A stretch of 64,000 nucleotides of DNA from JACDAN01 sp963847235 (GTDB taxonomy: Bacteria > Actinomycetota > Thermoleophilia > Gaiellales > Gaiellaceae), in NCBI GenBank assembly GCA_963847235.1, contig CAWJYU010000009.1, positions 1 through 64,000 on the forward strand. The letters are read 5' to 3'. The position numbers and the translations under genes are program-made. Positions 26,086 through 34,845 of this stretch are shown here, one piece after another; position 1 is the stretch's first letter; each line of letters starts with the position of its first letter. The notes beneath the pieces are model-generated. The model searched no databases. It was not told where the DNA came from and saw only the letters and a program-made list of their open reading frames with translations.

Positions 26086-27747
26086 GTGAGCGCCCCCGGT
26101 CTCTTCCGTCCCCCCGCTCCGAGAAACGAGCCTGTTCTGGACTACGCACCCGGCTCACCCGAGCGGGCCGAAGTGAAGCGCCGGCTCGACGAGATGCGCG
26201 CCCAGCAGCTCGAGATCCCGCTCGTGATCGGCGGCGAGGAGGTCAAGACCGGCTCCACGTTCGAGGCAGTCGAGCCGCACGACAAGAAGAGCGTCCTCGC
26301 CGAGGTGCACAAGGGCGGCCCCGACGAGGTCGAGCGCGCGATCAAGGCCGCCGGCGAGGCGTGGGAGGACTGGCACCGCTGGCCGTGGGAGGAGCGCGCG
26401 GCGGTCTTCCTCCGCGCCGCCGAGTTGCTTTCCGGCCCCTGGCGCTCCACGCTCGTCGCGGCCACGATGCTCAACCAGTCGAAGACGGCGCACCAAGCCG
26501 AGATCGACGCCGCCGCCGAAGTGATCGACTTCCTCCGCTTCAACGTCGAGTTCATGCTCCGGATCTACTCGGAGCAGCCGAACTCGTCGCCCGGGGTCTG
26601 GAACCGGATGGAGTACCGGCCGCTCGAGGGCTTCGTCTTCGCGGTCACGCCGTTCAACTTCACGGCGATCGGCGCGAACCTGCCGAGCTCGGCGGCGCTG
26701 ATGGGCAACACCGTCGTCTGGAAGCCGGCGTCGACGGCCGCCTTCTCGGCCCACTGGGTGATGAAGCTCTTCGAGGAGGCGGGGCTGCCGCCCGGCGTCA
26801 TCAACCTCGTCTACGGATCGGGCGCCGAGGTCGGCGATGCCGCCCTCGCGAGCGAGCACCTCGCCGGCGTCCACTTCACCGGCTCGACGCCCGTCTTCCG
26901 GGGCATGTGGAAGACGATCGGTGACAACATCGCGAACTACCGCAACTACCCGCGGATCGTCGGCGAGACGGGCGGCAAGGACTTCATCGTCGCGCATCCC
27001 TCCGCCAACGTGGACGCCGTGGCGACGGCGATCCTCCGTGGCTCCTTTGAGTACCAGGGCCAGAAGTGCTCGGCGGCGTCCCGGATCTACGCACCGGCGA
27101 ACATGTGGCCCGAGCTGCGCGAGCGGCTGGTGAAGGAGGTCTCGACGATCCGCATGGGCGACGTGGCCGACTTCACGAACTACATGGGCGCCGTCATCGA
27201 CGAGAAGGCCTGGAAGGGGCACAAGGCTGCGATCGACTCGGCGTCCGAGAACGCCGCGGAGGTCGTCGTCGGCGGCGGGACCGACGACTCCCAGGGCTTC
27301 TTCATCGAGCCGACGGTGCTCGAGACGACGGATCCGGCATCGCGTCTGATGCGGGACGAGTTCTTCGGCCCGATCGTCACCACCTACGTCTATCCCGAGA
27401 ACAAGTGGGACGAGACGCTGGAGCTCGTCGACGACAACCCGTACGCCCTCACCGGCGCAGTGTTCTCCGAGGATCGCGCGGCGATCGACCAGGCCGGGGA
27501 GCGGCTGCGCTACACGGCCGGGAACTTCTACGTGAACGACAAGCCGACGGGCGCGGTCGTGGGCCAGCAGCCGTTCGGCGGCGCGCGCGGCTCGGGCACG
27601 AACGACAAGGCCGGCTCGATGTGGAACCTGATCCGCTGGGTCAGCCCGCGGACGATCAAGGAGACCTTCGTCCCGGCACGGGACTACCGCTACCCGTTCA
27701 TGGCGCCGGACTCGACGGACGGCGCCGGGCCGGCCGATCGTCCTTAA
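26086..27747 (+). CDS. pruA: L-glutamate gamma-semialdehyde dehydrogenase (1-pyrroline-5-carboxylate dehydrogenase)
   Basis: 553 aa from the GTG at 26086. Oxidises glutamate semialdehyde to glutamate with NAD+, the second step of proline degradation. The long-ALDH type is shown by FVFAVTPFNFTAIGANLPSSAAL (NAD-binding), VHFTGSTPVFRGMW, the general-base Glu in IVGETGGKDF (near 292), the catalytic Cys in YQGQKCSAASR (near 328), DEFFGPIVTTYVY and GGARGSGTNDKAGS. Length equals the family's stand-alone P5C dehydrogenases. No proline dehydrogenase gene adjoins it. Confidence 0.95.
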   Translation: MSAPGLFRPPAPRNEPVLDYAPGSPERAEVKRRLDEMRAQQLEIPLVIGGEEVKTGSTFEAVEPHDKKSVLAEVHKGGPDEVERAIKAAGEAWEDWHRWPWEERAAVFLRAAELLSGPWRSTLVAATMLNQSKTAHQAEIDAAAEVIDFLRFNVEFMLRIYSEQPNSSPGVWNRMEYRPLEGFVFAVTPFNFTAIGANLPSSAALMGNTVVWKPASTAAFSAHWVMKLFEEAGLPPGVINLVYGSGAEVGDAALASEHLAGVHFTGSTPVFRGMWKTIGDNIANYRNYPRIVGETGGKDFIVAHPSANVDAVATAILRGSFEYQGQKCSAASRIYAPANMWPELRERLVKEVSTIRMGDVADFTNYMGAVIDEKAWKGHKAAIDSASENAAEVVVGGGTDDSQGFFIEPTVLETTDPASRLMRDEFFGPIVTTYVYPENKWDETLELVDDNPYALTGAVFSEDRAAIDQAGERLRYTAGNFYVNDKPTGAVVGQQPFGGARGSGTNDKAGSMWNLIRWVSPRTIKETFVPARDYRYPFMAPDSTDGAGPADRP

Positions 27748-27793
27748 CCGGCGCTGAACAACCAGGTGGGAGGGCTGGGCGTCTAAGTCGCCG

Positions 27794-29305
27794 ATGGGCC
27801 GCCCGGTCGTCCTGGTCACTGCGGCGGCCCTCTTCTTTACGGCGACGGCGATCGCAGGACGCATCGACGGGTCGCCGCGCTCGGACTTCCTCCGCGGCGG
27901 GCCTACGGCTGACCGGGTCGACGGCCGCGGCGGGAACGACAAGATCAAGGTCGACGGCGGCGGGCGGGACACCGTGCGCTGTGGGCCTGGCCGGTTCGAC
28001 CTCGTCAACGCCGACCTCTCCGACCGCGTCGCCTCGGATTGCGAGACGGTCGCGCGCGTGATCGCCCGCGACCCCTACCGGGCGCCGGCGCAGCACGCGA
28101 CGATCGCGGAACCGGACTCGCTCTCTTGGGGACGCACGATCGTCGTCGCATACCAGTCCGGCCGCTTCCGCGACGGCGGCGCGGTCAACACCGGGTGGGC
28201 GACGTCGAGGGACGGCGGGCGGACCTGGCGCAGCGGCACCCTCCCCGCGCTGACGGTGGCCGCGCAACCGGCCGGACGCTGGCGGCGCGCGAGCGACCCG
28301 GTCGTCGCCTACGACGCAGCGCACGGGACCTGGCTGATCGCCTCCCTCGCGCTGAGCGCCGGCGAGGCGGCCGCGATTGTGGTCAGCCGCTCCCCGGACG
28401 GGATCACCTGGAGCCCGCCGGTCTCGGTCGTCGAGGCCCCACCGCAGCCGAGCCTGCAGCTCGACAAGGAGTGGATCGTCTGCGACAACGGCGCGGCGAG
28501 CCCGCACCGCGGCAGCTGTTACGCCGTCTACAGCGACTTCCGGACGCAACGACTCGAGTTCCAGGCGTCGCGGGACGGCGGGCTCACGTGGGAGCCGCAG
28601 GTCGCGGCGCCGGAGAACGCCGGCCGCGGGTCGATCCTCGGCCGGTGGGCGCCCGCGCCGCAGCCGGTCGTCCAGCCGGACGGCGACCTCGTCGTGCCGT
28701 TCTACGACGAGAACCGCGTCGCGTCCGTCCGGTCGGTTGACGGTGGACGCTCGTTCCAGCCGCCGGTCACCGTCGCGGCCACGGGGTACCGGGGGACACC
28801 GAGCCTTCGCGCACCGCCACTTCCGAGCGCCGAGATCGACGCTGCCGGGACCGTGTACGTCGTCTGGCCGGACTGTCAGCGAACACCGTCCTGCCGGTAC
28901 GCCCGGCTACTGCTGTCGCGCTCCGCGGACGGGGTGACCTGGTCCCGGCCGACGAGGATCCCTACGGGCCCGAACGCCGCGCGCGCCGACTACGTGATCC
29001 CTGGTGTGGGAGTCGACACGACTCGTGTTGGCCGACTCGCGGTCGCCTACTACAGCTCCTACGGCCCCTGGCTCGACGCAGGGTTCATCTCCTCGCCGAA
29101 CGGCGGCCGGACCTGGCGTCCGGCAAGGCGCCTCAACGCGCAGACGATGAACCTCGGCTGGATCGCGTGGGCGGGCGGCGCGATGGTCGGCGACTACATC
29201 TCGACGTCGTGGTCGGGCGGCCGGGCGATCTCGGTGTTCGCCCTCGCCTCGTCGCGAGGCGCGCGCTTCGACCAGCCGCTCTTCGCGACCGTCATTCGTC
29301 CATGA
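27794..29305 (+). CDS. Secreted sialidase-fold (BNR/Asp-box) protein with N-terminal RTX-like motif
   Basis: 503 aa. Sec signal, then a short Gly/Asp segment DFLRGGPTADRVDGRGGND, like one turn of RTX repeats, then a beta-propeller. Asp-box repeats (SxDGGxTW) are seen as SRDGGRTWRSG, SPDGITWSPP, SRDGGLTWEP, SVDGGRSFQPP, SADGVTWSRP and SPNGGRTWRPA. That is about six blades. The catalytic arginine triad and Tyr/Glu of true sialidases cannot be confirmed, so it is best called a sialidase-fold protein. Extracellular. The stop overlaps a convergent HTH remnant. Confidence 0.8.
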   Translation: MGRPVVLVTAAALFFTATAIAGRIDGSPRSDFLRGGPTADRVDGRGGNDKIKVDGGGRDTVRCGPGRFDLVNADLSDRVASDCETVARVIARDPYRAPAQHATIAEPDSLSWGRTIVVAYQSGRFRDGGAVNTGWATSRDGGRTWRSGTLPALTVAAQPAGRWRRASDPVVAYDAAHGTWLIASLALSAGEAAAIVVSRSPDGITWSPPVSVVEAPPQPSLQLDKEWIVCDNGAASPHRGSCYAVYSDFRTQRLEFQASRDGGLTWEPQVAAPENAGRGSILGRWAPAPQPVVQPDGDLVVPFYDENRVASVRSVDGGRSFQPPVTVAATGYRGTPSLRAPPLPSAEIDAAGTVYVVWPDCQRTPSCRYARLLLSRSADGVTWSRPTRIPTGPNAARADYVIPGVGVDTTRVGRLAVAYYSSYGPWLDAGFISSPNGGRTWRPARRLNAQTMNLGWIAWAGGAMVGDYISTSWSGGRAISVFALASSRGARFDQPLFATVIRP

Positions 29306-29496
29306 AGCGGCGGACGGCGTCCGAGAGCGCGTCGATGCGATCCGGCGTCAGGCTGTAGAGGACGTAGTAGCCCTCGCGGCGGGTCTCGAGCACGCCGGCG
29401 CCGGCGCGTCCGGCTCGCGAAGGGCGTCTACCGCTTCGGGAGCGACGCCAAGCGCCTCCCCGGCCGCCTCCGCGTTCGCCCCTAGCACACGAACAG
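29292..29496 (-). pseudogene. ArsR-like winged-helix protein, 5'-truncated and frameshifted
   Basis: The 3' end reads GVLETRREGYYVLYSLTPDR and then IDALSDAVRRFMDE, the classic wing and tail of ArsR-family repressors. Upstream, in a shifted frame, is EAAGEALGVAPEAVDALRE, a possible recognition helix. Sequence resembling the family ends about where a GGGGTCAGACCCC palindrome (29501-29513) begins. I infer either a remnant cut by the palindromic element or a gene with sequencing indels. Confidence 0.5.
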
Positions 29497-29500
29497 CCGT

Positions 29501-29513
29501 GGGGTCAGACCCC
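29501..29513. repeat. Dispersed 13-bp palindrome GGGGTCAGACCCC
   Basis: Exact copy that ends the HTH remnant. With the copy at 29637 it brackets a 123-bp stretch in which no gene is seen. Confidence 0.85.
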
Positions 29514-29636
29514 GCCACGGCACTGTGACAATCAGTCCACGTCCCGGACATGGCCTGCGGTATGGCGCGAACCGGCGTCACACCTTGGCGCGCCGCGCGC
29601 GTTGAAGTCGGCGCACTCTTGACACGATCCGGACAC

Positions 29637-29649
29637 GGGGTCTGACCCC
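29637..29649. repeat. Dispersed 13-bp palindrome GGGGTCTGACCCC
   Basis: Inverted relative to the copy at 29501 by its central base. Lies 16 bp beyond the uvrC stop. Confidence 0.85.
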
Positions 29650-29664
29650 CGCGCCGGGGCCCTG

Positions 29665-31515
29665 CTATGCGCGGCCGGCCTTGTGCAGCTGCGCGTAGAT
29701 CTGGCGCGCGGTTCTCGCCGGAATCCCGGGGACGCCCTCCAGCTCTTCCTGGGAAGCGGCCAGGAACTGCTCCGCCGAGCCGAAGTGCTTCAGCAGCGCA
29801 CGCCGGCGCGCCGGGCCGACGCCCGGAAGCGTGTCGAAGATCGACTCCCGCGCCCTCGCGTCTCGACGCTGCCGGTGAAAGCCGAGCGCGAAGCGGTGCG
29901 CCTCGTCCCGAATCCGCTGGAGCAGCTGCAAACCGGGTGAGTGCCGCTCGAGCCGGATCGGCTCCGGCCGGTCCGGGACGAAGACCTCCTCCACCCGCTT
30001 CGCGAGCGAGATCACGGCGACCCGCGGGAGGTCGTACGCCTGCATCGCCTGGATCGCCGCCGACAGCTGGCCCTTGCCGCCGTCGATCACGACCAGGTTC
30101 GGCGCTAACGCGAAGCCCTCGTCGTATTCCTCCTGCGTCGCGGTTCCCACGCGGGCAAACCGCCGCGAGACAGCCTCTGCCAAAGCCGCGTAGTCGTCCT
30201 GCCCATCCGCCCCGCGGATGCCGAACTTCCGGTAGTGGGCCTTCTTCGGCGTCGCGTCCTGGAAGACGACCATCGAGGCGACCGGCGATTCTTCCTGGAT
30301 GTTCGAGACGTCGAAGCACTCGATCCGGAGCGGCAGGCTCTCCAGGTTCAGCACCTCGCGCAGCTCCTCGAGCGCCTCGACGCGCCGGACCCGCGTCTGC
30401 TCCGCCTTCGCGGTGTCCGCCTCCAGCGCGAGGCGCGCGTTCTGGTCCGCGAGCTCCTGGAGCCGGCGCTTCTCGCCCCGCTCGGCCGCCCGCACCTCCA
30501 CTCGCGAGCCGCGCCGCTCGGACATGAACTCGGCCAGGGCGGACGTGTCCCCTGCCTCGCGCGGGACGATGATCTGCGGCGGGACCGACGGCGCCGAGCC
30601 GTAGTACTCGAGCACGAACGCCTCGAGCACATCGCCCACGTCCTGCCCCTCGACGTTCTCCAGGTGGAACGCGTACCGGTCGACCATCTTTCCGTCGCGC
30701 AGCGGGAAGATCTGCACGGCCGCGCGGTTCCCCTCGTTCGCGATGCCCACCACGTCCACTGTTCCGACGGCGCGTTTGTCCGCCGCCTGCCGCTCCGCCA
30801 GGTGGCGCACGGAGAACAGCCGGTTCCGGAACCGCGCCGCCTCCTCGAACCGCTCGTCCGCAGCCGCCTCGGCCATCCGGCGCTCGAGCTCGCGGATGAT
30901 CGGCCGCGTCTCTCCGGACAGGAACTCGATCACGCCGTCGATCACCTTCCGGTAGTCCTCCTTCGAGATGTAGTCCACGCACGGCGCGAAGCACCGGTCG
31001 ATGTGGAAGTCGAGGCACGGGATCCCCGAGTGGCGCCCCGGCTTCGGCCCTTCGCAGGGCCGGAAGCGGAACACCCGATTGAGGACGTCGAGCGTCTCGC
31101 GCACCTTCTTCGCGTTCGCGTACGGGCCGAAGTAGACAACCCCGCGCCTATGCCGCTCGCGCGTGAACATCACCCGCGGGTAGTCGTCGTCCACCGTCAC
31201 TGCGATGTACGGGAACGACTTGTCGTCCCGCAGCCGGACGTTGAACGGCGGCCGGTGGCGCTTGACGAGGTTCTGCTCCAGGTGCAGCGCCTCGACCTCC
31301 GTCCCGGTGACGATCACCTCCAAGTCGGCGATCCGCGCGATCATCCCGCCGATCCCGGACCGGGTGTCGCCGCCCTGCTGGAAGTAGCTCCGCACGCGCG
31401 AGCGGAGCGACTTCGCCTTGCCGACGTAGAGGATCCGCCGTCGCGCGTCGCGGAACAGGTAGACGCCCGGCTTCGCGGGCAGCGCCTTCAGCTTGGGCTC
31501 GAGGGACGTGGCCAT
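29665..31515 (-). CDS. uvrC: UvrABC system protein C, complete copy
   Basis: 616 aa from the ATG at 31515; an in-frame TTG at 31524 is less likely because TACATT lies 7 nt before the ATG. Endonuclease subunit of nucleotide excision repair, cutting both sides of the lesion. N-terminal GIY-YIG domain: PGVYLFRDARRRILYVGKAKSLRSR. Cys cluster: FRPCEGPKPGRHSGIPCLDF...CFAPC. UVR helix region near 205-240. RNase H-like 5' nuclease domain: FDVSNIQEESPVASMVVF, VIDGGKGQL. C-terminal HhH: LPGVGPARRRALLKHFG. A second, truncated copy begins at 36543. Confidence 0.97.
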   Translation of the reverse strand: MATSLEPKLKALPAKPGVYLFRDARRRILYVGKAKSLRSRVRSYFQQGGDTRSGIGGMIARIADLEVIVTGTEVEALHLEQNLVKRHRPPFNVRLRDDKSFPYIAVTVDDDYPRVMFTRERHRRGVVYFGPYANAKKVRETLDVLNRVFRFRPCEGPKPGRHSGIPCLDFHIDRCFAPCVDYISKEDYRKVIDGVIEFLSGETRPIIRELERRMAEAAADERFEEAARFRNRLFSVRHLAERQAADKRAVGTVDVVGIANEGNRAAVQIFPLRDGKMVDRYAFHLENVEGQDVGDVLEAFVLEYYGSAPSVPPQIIVPREAGDTSALAEFMSERRGSRVEVRAAERGEKRRLQELADQNARLALEADTAKAEQTRVRRVEALEELREVLNLESLPLRIECFDVSNIQEESPVASMVVFQDATPKKAHYRKFGIRGADGQDDYAALAEAVSRRFARVGTATQEEYDEGFALAPNLVVIDGGKGQLSAAIQAMQAYDLPRVAVISLAKRVEEVFVPDRPEPIRLERHSPGLQLLQRIRDEAHRFALGFHRQRRDARARESIFDTLPGVGPARRRALLKHFGSAEQFLAASQEELEGVPGIPARTARQIYAQLHKAGRA

Positions 31516-31521
31516 TCGATC

Positions 31522-31528
31522 CAATGTA
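31522..31528. promoter_or_regulatory. Overlapping -10 elements between uvrC and the GH-like gene
   Basis: Minus strand: TACATT (31528-31523), 7 nt before the uvrC ATG. Plus strand: CAATGT (31522-31527), 14 nt before the GTG of the GH-like gene. The same site is conserved in copy 2 (about 36550-36556). Confidence 0.55.
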
Positions 31529-31541
31529 GCCTCGTGCCCCC

Positions 31542-32672
31542 GTGCCGAAATGGGGTCTTCTCGGGTGCGTCGCCCTCGCCTTCGTCACCTCCGGCGCCTC
31601 GTGCAACGTTGACGAGAACGCGCGGATCATCGACGTCGGTGTGTGGGAGTACTTCATCCGCGACGCGAATCCGGCGACGGCGAGTCAGAAGATGGAGGAG
31701 CTGACGGCCGCCGGCTTCCGCGCGGCGATCACGAACTCGTTCTGGGAGCCAGGCCTCCGGGAGCCGACGCCGCAGGAGCTCGCGGAGCTCACCAACGCCG
31801 TTCGGGCGGCGGAGGAGGCAAACGTGCAGCCGCTGCTGATCGTCCAGAACCCCGGCAGCCGAACGACCCCGAACACTCCCCAGCTCCGCGCCGAGTTCGC
31901 CGCCTATGCCGCATCGATCGCGCGCCGCCTCCCGGCGTTCCGCGACTTCATCGTCGGCAACGAGCCGAACCTGAACCGCTTCTGGCTCCCCCAGTTCGGG
32001 CCCGACGGTGAAAACGTCGCGGCGCGCGACTATCTCGCGCTGCTCGCCGAGACCTACGACGCGCTGAAGGCGGTCTCGCCCGACATTCGCGTGATCGGCG
32101 GCGCGACGGCGCCGCGCGGCGGGGACGACCCGGAGTCCTCCCGCCAGACCCACTCGCCGACGACGTTCATCCGCGACCTCGGCCGTTTCTACCGCGAGAG
32201 CGGGCGCGACAAGCCCGTGATGGACGCCTACGCCCACCACCCCTACCTGGAGCGCTCCGAGCTCCCGCCCGACTTCGAGCACCCGAACTCGACGACGATC
32301 AGCCTGGCGGACTACGACAAGCTGGTCGAGCTCCTCGAGGAGGCGTTCGACGGCACCGCGCAGGAAGGGAGCGAGCTCCCGATCCTCTACACGGAGTTCG
32401 GCGTGCAGACGGAGATCCCGGAGGAGAAGCACGGCGTGTACACGAACCTCGAGTCGCCGGCCGCGAACGACGCCGTGCCGGAGTCGACGCAGGCCGAGTA
32501 CTACCGCCAGGCGTTCGAGCTCGTCTGCGACCAGGACACCGTGGAGGGCCTCTACGTCTTCCATGTCTGGGACGAGCCCGACCTGCTCGGCTGGCAGTCG
32601 GGCCCCTACTACGCCGACCGCACGCCCAAGTCGAGCCGGGACGCACTCCTCGATCTACCATCCTGCTCGTGA
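31542..32672 (+). CDS. Secreted glycoside-hydrolase-like (clan GH-A type) protein, copy 1
   Basis: 376 aa, GTG start. The signal peptide (MPKWGLLGCVALAFVTSGASC) ends near Cys21, which may be a lipidation site although the lipobox is not canonical. A barrel core follows: DVGVWEYFIRDANPATASQ, then FIVGNEPNLNRFWLPQF with candidate acid/base Glu141, HHPYLE, and ILYTEFGVQTEI with candidate nucleophile Glu285. It ends VFHVWDEPDLLGWQSG. Paralogous to the gene at 23427 but without its extra C-terminal domain. The stop overlaps hemQ by 4 nt. Substrate unknown. Confidence 0.75.
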   Translation: MPKWGLLGCVALAFVTSGASCNVDENARIIDVGVWEYFIRDANPATASQKMEELTAAGFRAAITNSFWEPGLREPTPQELAELTNAVRAAEEANVQPLLIVQNPGSRTTPNTPQLRAEFAAYAASIARRLPAFRDFIVGNEPNLNRFWLPQFGPDGENVAARDYLALLAETYDALKAVSPDIRVIGGATAPRGGDDPESSRQTHSPTTFIRDLGRFYRESGRDKPVMDAYAHHPYLERSELPPDFEHPNSTTISLADYDKLVELLEEAFDGTAQEGSELPILYTEFGVQTEIPEEKHGVYTNLESPAANDAVPESTQAEYYRQAFELVCDQDTVEGLYVFHVWDEPDLLGWQSGPYYADRTPKSSRDALLDLPSCS

Positions 32673-33358
32673 GTGGTCAGTACGTCGCGTACCAGTTCTT
32701 CCGCGCCGATCCGGCCTGGCGGCGGCTCCCGGTCGAGGAGCGTATGGCTGGGAAGGACGCGTTTGCGGAGGTCGTGGAGGACTGGGCCGGGCGGATGGAG
32801 ACGCTCCGCGCCTACTCCGTCGCCGGCGTCAGGCCCGACTCGGACTTCTTCCTCTGGAAGATCACCCAGCGCTACGAGGATCTCGGCGAGCTCGGCGCGG
32901 CGCTGAACTCGACGCCGCTTGCCGGCTGGCTCGAGACGCCGTACTCATACCTCGCGACGACGAAAGCCTCCCAATACACGGCAGCCAGGCGCGCGCGAAA
33001 GATCGTCCCGCGCGGCTCGCCCTACCTCGTCGTCTACCCGTTCGTGAAGACCCGGCCCTGGTACGCGCTCCCCGAGGGGGACCGGCAGCGCGCGATGGAC
33101 GAGCACATCCGAATCGGCGCCGAGTTCGAGACGATCCACAACCACACGACCTACTCGTTCGGGATCGACGACCAGGAGTTCATGACCGCGTTCGAGTGCG
33201 ACGAGCCGGCGGACTTCATGCACCTGATGCTCACGCTGCGCGACAGCGAGGCGAGCCGCTACACGGAGCGCGACACGCCGATCTTCGTCGGGCAGGCGAT
33301 GGAGATCCGAGCGGCTTTGGGCGCACTCGACGGAGCCGGGGTTCGCGCCGAGGCGTAG
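32669..33358 (+). CDS. hemQ: Coproheme decarboxylase / chlorite-dismutase family (HemQ), copy 1
   Basis: 229 aa, GTG start in a GTGA overlap with the GH-like stop. Actinobacterial HemQ (ChdC) oxidatively decarboxylates Fe-coproporphyrin III to haem b, the last step of the coproporphyrin-dependent route. YLVVYPFVKTRPWY holds the likely catalytic Tyr (about 123). IHNHTTYSFGIDDQEFM (about 156-172) holds the presumed proximal haem His. The C-terminal ASRYTERDTPIFVG is typical. A pentameric cytoplasmic enzyme in known members. Copy 2 differs at a single residue (Ala52 to Thr). Confidence 0.9.
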   Translation: MSGQYVAYQFFRADPAWRRLPVEERMAGKDAFAEVVEDWAGRMETLRAYSVAGVRPDSDFFLWKITQRYEDLGELGAALNSTPLAGWLETPYSYLATTKASQYTAARRARKIVPRGSPYLVVYPFVKTRPWYALPEGDRQRAMDEHIRIGAEFETIHNHTTYSFGIDDQEFMTAFECDEPADFMHLMLTLRDSEASRYTERDTPIFVGQAMEIRAALGALDGAGVRAEA

Positions 33359-33362
33359 TCCT

Positions 33363-33441
33363 GGGGTCAGACCCGGTCGCCGGGCTCCCGTTGGTCAGCG
33401 GGCCTCCCGGGCTCCCGGCGGGCCGCTTGGGGTCAGACCCC
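33363..33441. repeat. Two dispersed palindromes downstream of hemQ, copy 1
   Basis: GGGGTCAGACCCG (one mismatch) at 33363-33375 and an exact GGGGTCAGACCCC at 33429-33441. They lie in the gap between convergent hemQ and the membrane gene, where they could act as a bidirectional terminator-like element. Confidence 0.8.
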
Positions 33442-33484
33442 ATGAGTCGACCTGACTCAACCGACTACTCGCGTCAGGTCCAGA

Positions 33485-33859
33485 TCAGCCGTACGTGTGC
33501 TGGTCGCGCCAGGTGCGGAACATCGAGAACCCGCAGAGCCCGAGGATGAGGAAGAAGGCCAGGGCCTCCTGTCCGGAGGCGCCGTAGAGGATGAAGATCC
33601 CGATCGCGACCAGGGCGAGGATCGCGCCGCCGTAGAAGGCGGCTTGCGCCCGGCCCGGCCAGGTCGAGATGTCGCCGCGCCGCTCCCGCCACAGCATGAA
33701 GATGAAGAAGGCGACGGCGAGGAAGAAGGCGATCCGCGTCAGGTAGACCAGCGACAGCAGGGCCACCTGCTGGTTGAGGATGATGATGGCGAGGACGATC
33801 GCGGCGATGATCAGGAACCCGCGGAGGGTCGGGTTCATGTCTGCGAAGAAGCGCCTCAT
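33485..33859 (-). CDS. Small membrane protein of unknown function, copy 1
   Basis: 124 aa from the ATG at 33859, which overlaps the upstream stop by 4 nt (ATGA). About three transmembrane helices: LRGFLIIAAIVLAIIILNQQVALLSLVYLTRIAFFLAV then an acidic/basic loop WRERRGDISTWPGRAQ, then AAFYGGAILALVAIGIFILY and ALAFFLILGLCGFSMF. The C-terminus is WRDQHTYG. No motif recognised. Coupled with the second membrane protein, and the pair is conserved in both repeat copies. Confidence 0.75.
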   Translation of the reverse strand: MRRFFADMNPTLRGFLIIAAIVLAIIILNQQVALLSLVYLTRIAFFLAVAFFIFMLWRERRGDISTWPGRAQAAFYGGAILALVAIGIFILYGASGQEALAFFLILGLCGFSMFRTWRDQHTYG

Positions 33860-34212
33860 CCCGACGTCAGGTACGCCCTCGTCGCCAGAGCCCCTGCGAG
33901 CAGGGTCGCGCCGACGAACCAGGCCAGCCGGCGGCGCGGCTCCGCGGGCGCGTACAACCACGGCGAGAGGGCAGCAACCAAGGCGAGTGTTCCGTAGGCG
34001 TAGTGGAGCTCGTCAGGCGCCCGGCGGTCGTCAGAAACGAGCAGGAGGCCGATCGCGACCTGCGCGATGAGCAGTGTCTGGACGAGAGCGAGCACGTGGC
34101 CGAGCGGACGGCCGGCGTCCCGGTGCCGGAAGTACGCGAGGCCGCCCCACACCGTCGCGATCGCGGCGGTGACGAGGACGGAGAGACCCACGAGTTGATG
34201 GGCGTCGGCCAC
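33856..34212 (-). CDS. Small four-helix membrane protein, copy 1
   Basis: 118 aa from the GTG at 34212, supported by TACATT 8 nt upstream. It opens MADAHQLVGLSVLVTAAIATVWGGL and has further helices HVLALVQTLLIAQVAIGLLLV, LHYAYGTLALVAALSPWLY and RLAWFVGATLLAGALATRAYL. Two His in or near helices (HQ, HYAYG) could bind haem or copper, as in small cytochrome-like proteins, but this is only a suggestion. Coupled to the next membrane gene and divergent from the peroxiredoxin. Confidence 0.7.
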   Translation of the reverse strand: MADAHQLVGLSVLVTAAIATVWGGLAYFRHRDAGRPLGHVLALVQTLLIAQVAIGLLLVSDDRRAPDELHYAYGTLALVAALSPWLYAPAEPRRRLAWFVGATLLAGALATRAYLTSG

Positions 34213-34220
34213 GGGCGGCC

Positions 34221-34230
34221 AATGTATAGG
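34221..34230. promoter_or_regulatory. Overlapping divergent -10 elements (AATGTATAGG)
   Basis: Plus strand TATAGG (34225-34230), 8 nt before the peroxiredoxin GTG. Minus strand TACATT (34226-34221), 8 nt before the membrane-protein GTG. Conserved at 39260-39269 in copy 2. Confidence 0.6.
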
Positions 34231-34238
34231 GTGAAACC

Positions 34239-34697
34239 GTGGTCGAGGAGGGCGGCGAGGCACCCGATTTCGAGCTGACGAGCGACTCCGGAGAGCGCAT
34301 CAGGCTTTCGCAGTTCCGCGGCCGGCCGGTCGTCCTCTACTTCTACCCGCGAGACGACACGCCCGGGTGCACGGCGCAAGCGTGCGGGATCCGCGACCGC
34401 TACGACGAGTTCGGCGAGCGCGGCGCAGTCGTGCTCGGGGTCAGCACCGACGACGAGTCCTCCCACGTCAAGTTCAAGGAGAAGTACGGGCTGCCGTTCA
34501 CGCTGCTCGCCGATCCCACACACGAGGTCGCGGAGCTCTACGGCGTCTGGAAAGAGAAGAACTACGCCGGCAAGAAGTACTGGGGCGTCGAGCGCTCGAC
34601 ATTCGTCATCGACGAGGACGGACGAATCGCCAAGGCCATGCTGCGGGTCAAGCCCGACACGCACGCCGAGAGGGTTCTCGAGGCGCTCGCAGCCTAG
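34239..34697 (+). CDS. bcp: Thiol peroxidase, Bcp/PrxQ-type peroxiredoxin, copy 1
   Basis: 152 aa. Reduces hydroperoxides with thioredoxin-type donors in the cytoplasm. VVLYFYPRDDTPGCTAQACGIRDRY carries the peroxidatic Cys (PGCT) and the resolving Cys five residues on, as in alpha2-type PrxQ. LGVSTDDESSHVKFKEKYGLPF and WGVERSTFVIDEDG are typical. The GTG start is leaderless by its promoter geometry. Its TAG stop is also the first half of the -10 hexamer TAGACT of the next small gene. Confidence 0.93.
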   Translation: MVEEGGEAPDFELTSDSGERIRLSQFRGRPVVLYFYPRDDTPGCTAQACGIRDRYDEFGERGAVVLGVSTDDESSHVKFKEKYGLPFTLLADPTHEVAELYGVWKEKNYAGKKYWGVERSTFVIDEDGRIAKAMLRVKPDTHAERVLEALAA

Positions 34698-34707
34698 ACT
34701 CGACGGG

Positions 34708-34845
34708 ATGAGCGATCTCCGTCGGATCACCTTCGTCCTGCGTAGCCCGGACTTCGACCCTGCGGAGATCGTGGCGAGCGTGGCCTCCCTCCCGCGGACG
34801 GGCGAGCAGCTGGTGATAGACGGCCGCACGTACCGTGTCAAGGTG
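34708..34845 (+). pseudogene. Small conserved protein, copy 1, broken by the junction
   Basis: Starts MSDLRRITFVLRSPDFDPAE, with TAGACT 7 nt before the ATG, and matches the copy at 39748 up to YRVKV. From about 34841 the sequence departs from copy 2 through many substitutions and indels, so the last 25 residues are lost. The intact product would be about 69 aa. Function unknown. Confidence 0.7.

Noticed and set aside
26155..28008. A 617-codon minus-strand frame across pruA
   Set aside because: Shadow of pruA; no start signal, no domain.
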